A program made the translations under genes and the position numbers. The notes below the pieces were generated by a model that was not told where the DNA came from, did no database searches, and worked only from the letters and a program-made list of their open reading frames with translations. 64,000 nt of DNA from Thermoproteota archaeon (GTDB lineage Archaea > Korarchaeota > Korarchaeia > Korarchaeales > Korarchaeaceae). Shown here one piece after another: positions 26,026 to 34,366 of the stretch (its first letter is position 1; each line of letters begins with the position of its first letter). The DNA lies in NCBI GenBank assembly GCA_026986575.1, contig JALSOH010000004.1, forward strand, positions 660,693 through 724,692. The letters are read 5' to 3'.

Positions 26026-26292
26026 TCATACGGTTTCCGGGACCTCCTCCGTTATATCCCTCTCCCTGAGCTGCCTCTGCTTCCAACCCTCTATCTCAGG
26101 CAACAGATAAGGAAGGAGCCTCAGCATGATGGGTGTGGTCATGAGTGGGAGGCCAAGCAGTTCTCCCATGATCAGGAGGTTTACCGCATCCCTCAGCTTA
26201 GCCGCCTCCTTCCTCGTCTCCCAGTAAAGGTCGAAGTAGAAGAGCCCGAAGAGGAACTCCTTAGCAGCTCTCTTAAATTCCTCCCATCTCAT
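26026..26292 (-). CDS. Small hydrophobic protein, paralogue of the ArsA-linked 107-residue protein
   Basis: The product is 88 residues from ATG 26292, or 94 from ATG 26310. A first amphipathic helix (FKRAAKEFLFGLFYFDLYW) leads to LLIMGELLGLPLMTTPIML and the shared tail LLPYLLPEIEGWKQRQLRERD. The tail matches the protein at 23827 at many positions. Its start overlaps the end of the upstream hypothetical gene. Two copies on either side of CstA suggest a duplicated component of one system. The function is unknown. Confidence 0.65.
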   Translation of the reverse strand: MRWEEFKRAAKEFLFGLFYFDLYWETRKEAAKLRDAVNLLIMGELLGLPLMTTPIMLRLLPYLLPEIEGWKQRQLRERDITEEVPETV

Positions 26293-26746
26293 GGCAGAGG
26301 ACACCCACATCCTCGAGTATCTTCATTACATCCAGATGGGACGGGCCCTTAAACATTATCTGAATGGTCCTATCCGTGACATCGCAGTAATGGACCGTGA
26401 ACAGATGATTCCTATTCCTACCCGTTATGATTCCCCTCCCCACGTAGTACGCGGCTGGATGACCCCCCATCTCCGTTTCACCGGTCCTCTCTATCCTAAT
26501 CCTAGGTTTCAGATCCTTCCTGCCAGGTCTGACCACGATCCTCATGTCCACAGCGTAGCTTGGGGTCGCTAATACATGATAGCTCTCCCCGTAGGTCACG
26601 TAAGCTATGTGACCTCTCCTCTCGTACTGAGTAATGTCCGATCCGTAGGCCGTGGCCATGACTTCCGCTTCATCCGGCACGGTGAGTGTTAGGAAGTCCA
26701 CTGTACCGAACAGGGAACTGACTGCCCTTATGTGTACCCGCTTCAT
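26273..26746 (-). CDS. Conserved-looking hypothetical protein
   Basis: No family was recognised in this 157-residue protein. It appears soluble and beta-rich, with no signal peptide or transmembrane segment. It contains repeated strand-like segments (VDMRIVVRPGRKDLKPRIRI) and a GHPAAYYVGRG motif, and ends with a helix holding a single cysteine. It overlaps the small hydrophobic gene at its 3' end, so the two are translationally coupled. It heads the CstA/ArsA neighbourhood. It is divergent from the membrane-anchored gene at 26804, with start regions about 57 bases apart. Confidence 0.65.
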   Translation of the reverse strand: MKRVHIRAVSSLFGTVDFLTLTVPDEAEVMATAYGSDITQYERRGHIAYVTYGESYHVLATPSYAVDMRIVVRPGRKDLKPRIRIERTGETEMGGHPAAYYVGRGIITGRNRNHLFTVHYCDVTDRTIQIMFKGPSHLDVMKILEDVGVLCHEMGGI

Positions 26747-26803
26747 CGCTCCAGCCGCACTCGCGGGTAGGCTTTATCCTTTACTCGATGCAATTTGGGA
26801 CGT

Positions 26804-27304
26804 ATGTACGAAATCGAGGTAGTGATAGCCATATCGGCCGTGCTAGCTGGCTGGTATTTCTTGGGCTCCTATCAGAATAGGAAGCTAACCTCCAAAGTGT
26901 GGAGTGCAGTGCTGGAACAGATGGAGGAATTCGCCTCGGAGATGGCTGCTAGGGAGCTTGGCGGCTCAGCTTTCATAGCCGTGGCTAAGGGAACTCGATC
27001 TCCATTTAGAAGGATTGAGATGGCCTATACAAGCCTCCCGAGGGAGATCTTGATCAACTACCTGATATCTAAGGCGATGGGGAGGAGAGATCTCCTCTCA
27101 GTGGTGGCCGACTTCAACACCACCCCGAAGGGCGAGAGAACTCTGAAGGACTTTCCCGATTTGGCGGTGGATGCGCTCTCCCTAAGGATACAAGGAGGGA
27201 ATCCTAACCTCAGAATCATCATGTCAGCCGAGCAGGTGCTGAATGGCTCCCTTGAGAGGATCTTATCAGCAGTCAGGGCAGCGTGCAGCTCAGGCCTGTG
27301 CTGA
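26804..27304 (+). CDS. Hypothetical protein with one N-terminal membrane anchor
   Basis: The 166-residue product begins with a single hydrophobic helix (VVIAISAVLAGWYFLG). A cytoplasmic-looking alpha/beta domain follows, containing DLLSVVADFNTTPKGERTLKDF and LRIIMSAEQVL. It is not a recognised family. A TATA-like GCTTTATCC at 26771-26779 predicts a leaderless transcript starting at ATG 26804. The frame also opens at TTG 26795. It ends next to the convergent gene at 27305 with no gap. Confidence 0.6.
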   Translation: MYEIEVVIAISAVLAGWYFLGSYQNRKLTSKVWSAVLEQMEEFASEMAARELGGSAFIAVAKGTRSPFRRIEMAYTSLPREILINYLISKAMGRRDLLSVVADFNTTPKGERTLKDFPDLAVDALSLRIQGGNPNLRIIMSAEQVLNGSLERILSAVRAACSSGLC

Positions 27305-27679
27305 TCACTCGAGCTCAGGTATGAAGACCCTAACAGAACCTCTGTCCTCATAGGAGCTGAAGATCTCACCCGCCTTTCTTATCCCGCTCAAGATAGATTC
27401 GAAGAACTCATTGACGCTCATTCCCAATCGATCGGCCGACTTGGCGACCTCCCCAGCTCCCCTAACCCAGAAGGTGACCATCCCGGTGTAGACGCCCAGC
27501 CTCAGGTGGGTGGGCACGGGACTCCCCATGGGGAGGAACGCGTAACCTTCGGCCCTCCTACTGGGCAGAAACCCCAGTTTCTCCATTTCTTCCACTAACT
27601 CCGATATCAGACCCTCCAGATCCTTGGGATCTAGGTAAGCGTACATCTCCACTTTTATCAGGAAGCTCTCGTAGTCCAT
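27305..27679 (-). CDS. Hypothetical protein, about 124 residues
   Basis: This is an acidic soluble protein with an alternating helix-strand pattern and no recognised family. It has DLEGLISELVEEMEKLGF near the start and a C-terminal VRVFIPELE. I start it at ATG 27679 with GGGATTGAG ahead. The longer frame from ATG 27709 begins directly on a TATA-like TTTTTAT that would instead drive this gene. It sits between the UbiA gene and a convergent membrane-anchored gene, and its relation to quinone genes is not known. Confidence 0.6.
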   Translation of the reverse strand: MDYESFLIKVEMYAYLDPKDLEGLISELVEEMEKLGFLPSRRAEGYAFLPMGSPVPTHLRLGVYTGMVTFWVRGAGEVAKSADRLGMSVNEFFESILSGIRKAGEIFSSYEDRGSVRVFIPELE

Positions 27680-27720
27680 CTCAATCCCGGATAGGGGAAG
27701 GGTCACCATAAAAATGCAGC

Positions 27721-28542
27721 TCAGTGGGGGAGGAGATCCAGCATGAGCCCGAATCCCAAGAGTAGGCTTACAACCAAGTTGACGTTGAAGGCCCTAGCGT
27801 ACATCCCCCTCCTAGCGAGGTAGTGCTGGTAACCTAGCAGCACAGCCGTAAGGCAGATTGAGATCGCTGAGAACACGCCATTGATTGCACTCAACAGCAG
27901 GACCAAGACCGTACCCACATGTAAGAGGAGCGAGAGGTTGAGGGCTACTCTCTCCCCGAAGCACGCCGGAACAGATTTAATCCCCAGCCTCCGATCTATA
28001 CTCACATCCTGCACAGCGTACACCATGTCGAAGCCCGCTACCCACATGGCTAGGGCAATCGCGTAACCCCAAGGCAGGTTGGACACGCTGTTCGACATGG
28101 CTATCGCTCCTGCAAGCGGGACCGCTCCGAGCACGGCGCCTAGGTGGAAGTGAGGGAAGCAGTGGATCCTTTTAGCGAAGGGATAGGTGACCTCCGCTAG
28201 TATTATGGGAAAAGCTAAGAGGAAGGCTAGCCAATTGAAGTATAGCGCGCTGAGGGCGAATATGGAGGAGAAGAGAACTATGAGTAGGACCACGGTCAGA
28301 GCCCTCGCCTCCCCGGTTACGAGGGGCCTGCTGGCCGTCCTAGGGTTCAGGGCATCCAAATCCCTGTCGAAGAGGTCGTTAGACAGTAAAGCGACGGATC
28401 TAGCTGAGAAGAGGGCGACACCTATCATCAAAGCGTCCAGCCAGTCGCTCAGTCCGAACATCAGCGCTCCGACATAGGCGAAGGGTAGGCTGAAAAGGGT
28501 GTGGTGAATCCTCAGCATCCTCACGTAGGTCCTAAATCCCAA
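27721..28542 (-). CDS. ubiA: UbiA-family prenyltransferase
   Basis: This polytopic membrane enzyme joins a polyprenyl chain to an aromatic acceptor. The first aspartate-rich motif is SNDLFDRDLDALNPRT and the second DVSIDRRLG, both needed for Mg-diphosphate binding. About eight hydrophobic helices are visible. The TTG at 28542 is chosen because GAGGTGGT precedes it inside the end of ubiD. Frames from 28560 or 28575 would be longer. It overlaps ubiD by 11 bases, so the two act together, most likely in quinone or related prenyl-lipid synthesis. The aromatic substrate cannot be told. Confidence 0.88.
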   Translation of the reverse strand: MGFRTYVRMLRIHHTLFSLPFAYVGALMFGLSDWLDALMIGVALFSARSVALLSNDLFDRDLDALNPRTASRPLVTGEARALTVVLLIVLFSSIFALSALYFNWLAFLLAFPIILAEVTYPFAKRIHCFPHFHLGAVLGAVPLAGAIAMSNSVSNLPWGYAIALAMWVAGFDMVYAVQDVSIDRRLGIKSVPACFGERVALNLSLLLHVGTVLVLLLSAINGVFSAISICLTAVLLGYQHYLARRGMYARAFNVNLVVSLLLGFGLMLDLLPH

Positions 28543-29950
28543 GCTCGGACCACCTCTCATCCACTCTCCTCGCAACCTCTGGATCTGGAGCGACGGGCTC
28601 GGGCCAGTCCCTCCCTATCTCCTCCCTCAGCTTCCTAGTCGCATCAACTACCATCTTGCCTCCCATCCTAGGAGCGACGCTGGCATGATCGAGCTCGTCG
28701 GCGACGGCGTTTTCCACGATCTGCACATCCCTCTGGGGATCCACGGTCGAGGCCACCGCGTACATCACCTGATTCAGGTCGTGCACATTCACATCGTGAT
28801 CCACCACCACTATCATCTTAGTCAGGGAGAACTGTCCCAAACCTAGGAGACCCATCGCCACCTGCTTGGCATGGCCGGGGTACCTCTTCCTGATGGACAC
28901 GATAGCCAGCCCGTGGAAGAGCCCGTACTCCGGCAGATTAAGGTCCACCACCTCAGGCATGAGCATCCTCACGAAGGGCAGGAAGGTCCTCTCCACGGCC
29001 TTGCCCAGAACGGCGTCCTCGAGCCAGGGGTAGCCCACCACGGTGGCGTGAAATATCGGATCCTCCCTCGTGTAAATCCTCCTTACTCTGAAGACCGGGA
29101 AGGGAGCCGGGGGAGTGTAGTAGCCCATGTGATCCCCGAAGGGTCCTTCTATGCGGGTCTCGCCCGGCGGAACAGTACCCTCCATTACCAGCTCGGCTGA
29201 GGAGGGGATCAAGAGCCCGCTCTCTCCCTTAGCTACCCCTATCGACCTCCCAGCCATGACTCCAGCGAAGAGGTAGCTGTCTATCCCCTCAGGCACGGGC
29301 GCCACGGCCGCGAAGGCTACGGCCGGATCAACGCCGACAGCTACAGCTACAGGCATCTCCTCACCGTACTTATCGTAGTAGGCGGCCCCCCTCTTGTGTA
29401 TGTGCCAATGCATTCCCGTAACATCCTTTCCCATTATCTGCATCCTGTAGACCCCGAAGTGGTATATTCCCGTCTCAGGATCCCTCGTAATGACGATAGG
29501 AAAGGTGAAGAATCTCCCCGCGTCCTTCGGCCATGTCCTAATCGCTGGCACCTTATTCAAGTCGGGCTCGTCCCACTCATTGTCCTTCCACAGGGCTTTG
29601 GACATCTTAGGTAGGTACCTGCCGAAGCTAGCGGCTTCCCTCAGGGTCCTAACTTTCTCCCCCAAGGTGAGAGGGGGCGGGCCCTTAGTGAGCCTAGTGA
29701 ACCTCTCGCCGGCCTCCTCCAGCTTCTCTACCCCCAGAGCCAGCTTCACCCTCTCCATCTTAGAGAACAGGTTGCCAGTGAGTCTCCAACCCTCGAAACC
29801 CTCAATGTTCTCGAAGAGAAGTGCTGGTCCGCCTCGCGCGACCCTCCTCAGGATCTCCGCTATCTCCAGCTCCACGCTGACCGGAGCTCTCACCCTCCTT
29901 AGCTCTCCTCTACTCTCAAGCTCCTCTAGGAAGCTCCTGAGATCCTCCAA
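28532..29950 (-). CDS. ubiD: UbiD-family decarboxylase
   Basis: The protein is 472 residues. UbiD enzymes use prenylated flavin to decarboxylate aromatic or alpha-beta unsaturated acids. Family features include GPALLFENIEG near the N-terminus, a central TGIYHFGVYRMQ and MHWHIHKRGAA, and EGPFGDHMGYY, which holds the catalytic acidic residue. VVVDHDVNVHDLNQVMYAV is in the C-terminal domain. The partner flavin prenyltransferase UbiX is not in this window. Coupling to ubiA suggests the prenylated aromatic acid is its substrate, although UbiD enzymes vary widely. Confidence 0.9.
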   Translation of the reverse strand: MEDLRSFLEELESRGELRRVRAPVSVELEIAEILRRVARGGPALLFENIEGFEGWRLTGNLFSKMERVKLALGVEKLEEAGERFTRLTKGPPPLTLGEKVRTLREAASFGRYLPKMSKALWKDNEWDEPDLNKVPAIRTWPKDAGRFFTFPIVITRDPETGIYHFGVYRMQIMGKDVTGMHWHIHKRGAAYYDKYGEEMPVAVAVGVDPAVAFAAVAPVPEGIDSYLFAGVMAGRSIGVAKGESGLLIPSSAELVMEGTVPPGETRIEGPFGDHMGYYTPPAPFPVFRVRRIYTREDPIFHATVVGYPWLEDAVLGKAVERTFLPFVRMLMPEVVDLNLPEYGLFHGLAIVSIRKRYPGHAKQVAMGLLGLGQFSLTKMIVVVDHDVNVHDLNQVMYAVASTVDPQRDVQIVENAVADELDHASVAPRMGGKMVVDATRKLREEIGRDWPEPVAPDPEVARRVDERWSELGI

Positions 29951-29972
29951 CTTTCACTCCCACGGAGTAATC

Positions 29973-30479
29973 TCACGTTAAATTAAGTGTTTGCCGATCC
30001 TCACCTTCAGCTCTCAACTTCCTCCTCAGGAGTATCTTGGCCATCTTGCTCAAATTCCACCTCCCATGTCTGCTGTAGAGGACGTAGTCCTCCCTGCTCA
30101 ATTCCCTCAAGAAGGATGTTATCAGGGAATCTACGTTTATCCTGTCTATCAGCACCCTGTAGCCTAGGGCCAGTCCTGAGAGGAATGTCCCTGGAGAGAG
30201 GTTATCCCTAAAATCGCTTAAACCCATTACATGAACATCGAGAGGGGGGAGACCCATCCTAAGGGCCCGTGAGGATATCTTGTATTCGAGCTCAACCTTT
30301 TCCCTGGGTCTTAACGATCCTCTTACTACTATCAAGAGATCAACATCCTTGGCATCCTTCCAGTAGATGGAACTTCCGAACACAAGTGCCGCTAGGACCC
30401 TATCTCCCAATATTTCCAGCACGAGGTCCTTCAAATCCTCATAGAATTCCCTTCTCCTCGAGATACCTCCTCGCAACAT
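29973..30479 (-). CDS. MNT-type nucleotidyltransferase (antitoxin-like)
   Basis: The 168-residue protein has the minimal nucleotidyltransferase motif GSS-x9-DVDLL (FGSSIYWKDAKDVDLLIV), where the paired aspartates bind metal. A helical tail follows that contains a basic segment. It overlaps the upstream HEPN gene by 41 bases, the normal order of HEPN/MNT toxin-antitoxin pairs in which the nucleotidyltransferase inactivates the HEPN RNase by AMP transfer. Both genes are intact here, unlike the relic at 43632-44278. Confidence 0.85.
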   Translation of the reverse strand: MLRGGISRRREFYEDLKDLVLEILGDRVLAALVFGSSIYWKDAKDVDLLIVVRGSLRPREKVELEYKISSRALRMGLPPLDVHVMGLSDFRDNLSPGTFLSGLALGYRVLIDRINVDSLITSFLRELSREDYVLYSRHGRWNLSKMAKILLRRKLRAEGEDRQTLNLT

Positions 30480-30870
30480 CTAATACCCCCCTAGCTCTCT
30501 TGAGAGCCTCTTCAGCCACCTCCTTATCGATGAACTCGTCGGGTGACACGACCTCACCTCTGAGGAGGAACGGATACCTGCTTCTAGTATAGTACTCAGT
30601 GAACCACCCGATTACATCCAGAACCATGTCGAATTCATCCCTCCACTCATCCGAGAATGCGTCTGAGAATGCGGTCCCCAGCATAGGCCCGTGATTGTAC
30701 ACGTACTTCCTCTTGGCCTCGATCATAGCTTTCACAGCCTTCTCAACGCACTGTTGTAGGTGGAAGACTGACTCGGAGTAGTCTTCGAACTCAATTGATC
30801 TTAAGGCTCTTTTAAGGTCTTTCTCCGCTTCCTCGAAGTACTTTCTGGCGAACTTCTCGTAGAATACCAA
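30439..30870 (-). CDS. HEPN-domain protein (putative toxin RNase)
   Basis: The protein is four-helical and about 143 residues. It has SVFHLQQCVEKAVKAMIEAKR, the core HEPN helix, then YNHGPMLG and the later TRSRYPF pattern common in this family. An R-x4-H motif is formed by RKYVYNH. The TTG at 30870 follows GAGGGAAGGG and lies after the predicted transcript start. A longer frame from TTG 30891 is possible. Function as a ribonuclease toxin controlled by the downstream MNT gene is inferred from the pairing. Confidence 0.85.
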   Translation of the reverse strand: MVFYEKFARKYFEEAEKDLKRALRSIEFEDYSESVFHLQQCVEKAVKAMIEAKRKYVYNHGPMLGTAFSDAFSDEWRDEFDMVLDVIGWFTEYYTRSRYPFLLRGEVVSPDEFIDKEVAEEALKRARGVLDVARRYLEEKGIL

Positions 30871-30976
30871 ATGTATCCCTTCCCTCACCAAGTTCGCTTC
30901 AAACTTATAGTTGTCGCGCTAGAGGGGACGCCGCTATCATTTTTTTTTATGGTGGAGAGGGGGAGGCGGGGAGAAC

Positions 30977-31876
30977 ATGAGAAGGCTCCTCTACTTGCTA
31001 GCCCTCATCGTGATCGTCTTGATAGCCTACGCTCTGATACCCAAGCAGCGGAGCCCCGTCACAGCTGCCACCATACAGGGGGGGATCAGCACACTCGATC
31101 TGATGGAGGGCAAGGCCGAGTGGCTCAAGGTGATGAGGTTCGACAAGCCCTTGGATGTGGCCCAAGCCCTGTCAAAGGGCGAGGTCGATGTGGCCGTCAT
31201 AACCTCGGAGATGTACGCGAAGTTCGCCCTCTCCTCCAAGAGGGAGCTGAAGATAATCGCCGCTGAGATGCTGCAGAATCAGGCGGTGGTAGGGGTGAGT
31301 GACCTGAAGGACCTGGAGGGTAAGAGGGTGGGCGCCACAACGGCCAGCGGGACCTACGCGATGTTTCAGGCGTACACGAGGCTAGCGGGTGTGAAGGGAT
31401 ATGAGGTGGTGGACATGCCCCCACCCCAGTTAGTGGCCGCGCTCGGCAGGGGCGACATAGATGCGGCGGTGGTCTGGGAGCCCATGGCCTCCAAGCTCAT
31501 CGCCAAGGGCTACGAGCACATAGATTTCGTTGACCTCGCTGAGAGGTATGTGGGTAAACAGCCGGTGATGCTGGTGTGGGTCGCCACGGAGGACTTCCTG
31601 AGGAGGCCCGACGATGTGAAGGCCTTCCTCGAGCTGAGGGAGAAGGCGGCTCAACGGTGGGATGAGGAAGCCCCTTCAATCCTCAAGAAACTCTATGGCC
31701 TGAACGACGATGAGGTAAGCACGCTGATGGCGAGAGTGAGGCTGTGGACTGGCGGTCTAGAGGGGGCGAGGGAGGGCATAATCTCCGCTTGGGAACTGGC
31801 TCGTCAGGGAAGATACCTGAAGGTAAGCGAGGATGCTCTAAAGGAGCTCGCATCTAAGGCCTTCTGGGGAGGATGA
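30977..31876 (+). CDS. ABC transporter substrate-binding protein, NMT1/TauA/SsuA type
   Basis: A 299-residue lipid- or helix-anchored binding protein begins with the hydrophobic anchor LLYLLALIVIVLIAYAL. It then has two alpha/beta lobes with LEGKRVGATTASGTYAMF and GDIDAAVVWEPMASKL, which are typical of nitrate/sulfonate/taurine binding proteins. No lipobox cysteine is seen. Permease and ATPase genes follow in the same direction, so this is one uptake system. The ligand could be a sulfonate, nitrate analogue or thiamine precursor and cannot be decided here. Confidence 0.87.
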   Translation: MRRLLYLLALIVIVLIAYALIPKQRSPVTAATIQGGISTLDLMEGKAEWLKVMRFDKPLDVAQALSKGEVDVAVITSEMYAKFALSSKRELKIIAAEMLQNQAVVGVSDLKDLEGKRVGATTASGTYAMFQAYTRLAGVKGYEVVDMPPPQLVAALGRGDIDAAVVWEPMASKLIAKGYEHIDFVDLAERYVGKQPVMLVWVATEDFLRRPDDVKAFLELREKAAQRWDEEAPSILKKLYGLNDDEVSTLMARVRLWTGGLEGAREGIISAWELARQGRYLKVSEDALKELASKAFWGG

Positions 31877-31957
31877 TCTCCCGACCCTCTCCTCTTTCCC
31901 GACCAAATCCTTAAGAGCCTTCTCGATGGTTGCCCCGTTGGTGAGAGGTCAGACACC

Positions 31958-32728
31958 ATGACTCAGGGAAGGAAGGAGGCCGACAAGGGACGGGAAATCG
32001 CTTTCAGGACCGGCAGGATACTCGCCGGCCTCTTCGTCTTGGCGATATGGATCTCAGCATCGACGACGGGCATGCTCCCCGGCCCCGCGGAGGTGCTGGC
32101 ATACCTCCTCAGCATGAAGCTGGAAGATATTGTGCCTCAGGTGCTCAAGACACTGTACAACAGCATTACCGGATTCTCCCTGTCGTTTTTGGCCTCCATG
32201 GTGCTGGGTCTCCTCTCCCACAAGCTTTCCTTGGTCAAGGGATTCTCGGAGGCCCTCTCCGAGATATTCAACAGCACCTCCGCATTAGTCTGGTCCCTAG
32301 TCCTAGTGGCCACCTTGGGTGTGTTGAGCCCTCTCCCGCCAATACTGGTCGTTGCAGCCGTGACACTCCCCCACGTACTCACAGCTACAGTATCGGCTCT
32401 GTCCTCGGCGGATCCGGGCCTGCTGGAGGCCGTTAGATCGGTAGGAGCCAAGCCCTCTGACGAATTCTTCGAGGTGATCCTACCCAGCTCCGTTCCCCTC
32501 TTGGCCTCGGCATCTAGGGTCGGGTTGGGGACCGCCCTGAGGATAAGCGTCGTGGCCGAGGCCTTTGGATCGAGCGGCGGGGTGGGCTACATGATAATCA
32601 GGAGCTACAACCTGGCTGACGCCTCGGGGGTACTGGCTTGGTCCATCGTGCTAATCGCTCTGGTCTTGGGACTGGATCAACTGGTCCTCAAACCCCTAGA
32701 GAGGAGGGCTAAGAGATGGCTAGAGTGA
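31958..32728 (+). CDS. ABC transporter permease, TauC/SsuC type
   Basis: This 256-residue inner-membrane subunit has five to six hydrophobic helices and the EAA loop (LEAVRSVGAKPSDEFFEVILP) that docks the ATPase. The N-terminus is charged. It starts 81 bases after the binding protein and overlaps the ATPase gene by 13 bases, so the last two genes are translationally coupled. Confidence 0.88.
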   Translation: MTQGRKEADKGREIAFRTGRILAGLFVLAIWISASTTGMLPGPAEVLAYLLSMKLEDIVPQVLKTLYNSITGFSLSFLASMVLGLLSHKLSLVKGFSEALSEIFNSTSALVWSLVLVATLGVLSPLPPILVVAAVTLPHVLTATVSALSSADPGLLEAVRSVGAKPSDEFFEVILPSSVPLLASASRVGLGTALRISVVAEAFGSSGGVGYMIIRSYNLADASGVLAWSIVLIALVLGLDQLVLKPLERRAKRWLE

Positions 32729-33429
32729 TGCTGGACGTCTCCTCGGTATATAAGAGCTTCTCAGAACCTGTCCTAGTTGATATAAGCCTTCACCTGAATG
32801 GAGGCGAGGTCTTAGGGGTCGTGGGACCTAATGGATGCGGGAAGACGACCCTCCTGAGGATAATGGCGGGACTGGAGTTTCCCGATAGGGGAAGCGTCAG
32901 GAGGGAAGGGAAGGTCGGCATCGTGTTTCAGGAGGACAGGCTTCTTCCCTGGAAGACCCTATGGGAGAACGTGGCCTTGGGGCTGAAGTACCACGGGATG
33001 AGGGGGGAGGAACTAACCAAGAGGATCAGGGAGTACTCGAGCATGGTGGGACTCACCGACTCCGACCTTTCACTCCACCCTAGGAAGGCCAGCGGCGGCA
33101 CTAGAAGGAAGGCAGCCCTAGTCAGGGCCCTCGTCCTCGAGCCGGAGATACTCCTTTTGGATGAACCCTTCACCGGACTTGATGTCAAGGCTAGGGCCTC
33201 CTTGAGGGAAGCTCTCAAGTGGATCTGGGACGAGTACGGACTCTCGACGGTGATCGTCTCCCATCAACTGGAGGAGCTGCTGCCCTTGGCCGATAGGGTC
33301 TACGTGCTAACTCCAAAACCAGCCAGAGTAGCTGAGGAGATAGATCTGAGGGGCATGGATTTAGAGAGGAGGCTGGAGAGGGTGAAGGAAGCCCTCCTCC
33401 ACATACTATCGAGAGCCGGTTCGGATTAG
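32716..33429 (+). CDS. ABC transporter ATPase, TauB/SsuB type
   Basis: The 237-residue nucleotide-binding subunit has Walker A GPNGCGKTT, a Q-loop FQEDRLLPWKTL, Walker B ILLLDEPF and the H-loop VSHQ. The ABC signature is unusual: KASGGTRRKAALV replaces LSGGQ..R. The central SGG is kept, so ATP hydrolysis should still be possible. It ends 24 bases into the convergent CPBP protease gene. Together with the two genes upstream it forms a complete importer. Confidence 0.88.
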   Translation: MARVMLDVSSVYKSFSEPVLVDISLHLNGGEVLGVVGPNGCGKTTLLRIMAGLEFPDRGSVRREGKVGIVFQEDRLLPWKTLWENVALGLKYHGMRGEELTKRIREYSSMVGLTDSDLSLHPRKASGGTRRKAALVRALVLEPEILLLDEPFTGLDVKARASLREALKWIWDEYGLSTVIVSHQLEELLPLADRVYVLTPKPARVAEEIDLRGMDLERRLERVKEALLHILSRAGSD

Positions 33430-34167
33430 CTTGGCCCTCAGGAACCACCAGATCATTGGGATGAGGGCTATAGCGGCCATCCCAATTCCACTGGCCATGA
33501 ACTGGGAGGCACCTCCCTCGAAGGTTATGTAGGCTCCGCATACGTCCATCACCGCGTGCAGTATGGAAGGGCCAGTTATGTTCCATCCGAAGTAGTAATA
33601 GCCAGCCAGCACCATCCCGGCAAAGAAGACCGATAGCAGGTGCATGGCCACATCCCAGGGACCATACTTGGCAACTAGGAGGTCTATCGGAAGGTGGCTA
33701 AGGGCGAATAGGAGGGAGCTAATCGAGGCAGCTCTCCAGAACCTCCACCTCCCCCCTAAATCCGAGGCCACCATGGAGAAGTAGTACCCCCTGTCCACCA
33801 GCTCCTCCGCCGGGCCCACGACGAGAAAGAGGTGGAAGGTACCCAATAGATTGAGCCTGGGCTCACCGCCCATAGCCAAGTGCACCGAGAGCAGGATGAG
33901 CGATCCTAGGACGGCAAGCGAGATTGACTCGCCTATACCCCTTCTGGAGATGCCAACATCCTCCCAAGAATCACCGAACCTCCTCAGGAATAGGTAGACG
34001 AGCCCGAAGGAGACTACAAGCTTGACCACGGATTCCACGAGCAAGGGGAGTGACTCTGGAGTCAGAACCCCCCAACCGAGCATCCCCGTAACATAGCGGT
34101 ACGGGGTCCATATTAGGATAAATGCAACGAAGAGTTCCAGCGACTTGACGAGGCCCTTCCTCCTCAC
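33406..34167 (-). CDS. CPBP-family intramembrane protease
   Basis: This 253-residue multipass membrane protein has the three family motifs: EELVDR (EExxxR), LLFALSH (FxxxH) and the late SILHAVMD histidine. These form the metal-dependent active site of Rce1-type CAAX or bacteriocin-processing proteases. A GTG start lies about 30 bases after a TATA-like TTTTAATAT, suggesting a leaderless transcript. The target protein is unknown. It is transcribed against the end of the ABC ATPase gene. Confidence 0.85.
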   Translation of the reverse strand: MRRKGLVKSLELFVAFILIWTPYRYVTGMLGWGVLTPESLPLLVESVVKLVVSFGLVYLFLRRFGDSWEDVGISRRGIGESISLAVLGSLILLSVHLAMGGEPRLNLLGTFHLFLVVGPAEELVDRGYYFSMVASDLGGRWRFWRAASISSLLFALSHLPIDLLVAKYGPWDVAMHLLSVFFAGMVLAGYYYFGWNITGPSILHAVMDVCGAYITFEGGASQFMASGIGMAAIALIPMIWWFLRAKLIRTGSR

Positions 34168-34327
34168 TAGAACACCGGGGAATTCAATGGCACCATATTA
34201 AAACTGATTTGACGGATTTGTCATAACTGGAGACAGGCATTTCAAAGGGCTGGATAGGGTCATCTGGATAGGGGAATAGCCCCCAAGCTGGTCCCGACTT
34301 ATCAGCTGAATGAGCTGCCCATAACCA

Positions 34328-34338
34328 GAATTAATTTA
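34328..34338 (+). promoter_or_regulatory. TATA box for the phosphohexomutase gene
   Basis: GAATTAATTTA lies 33 bases (centre) before ATG 34367. The rest of the 199-base gap back to 34168 shows no ORF. It also holds the CPBP gene promoter on the other strand. Confidence 0.5.
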
Positions 34339-34366
34339 GACCTACCAATAGAACTCGATCTTCGAC

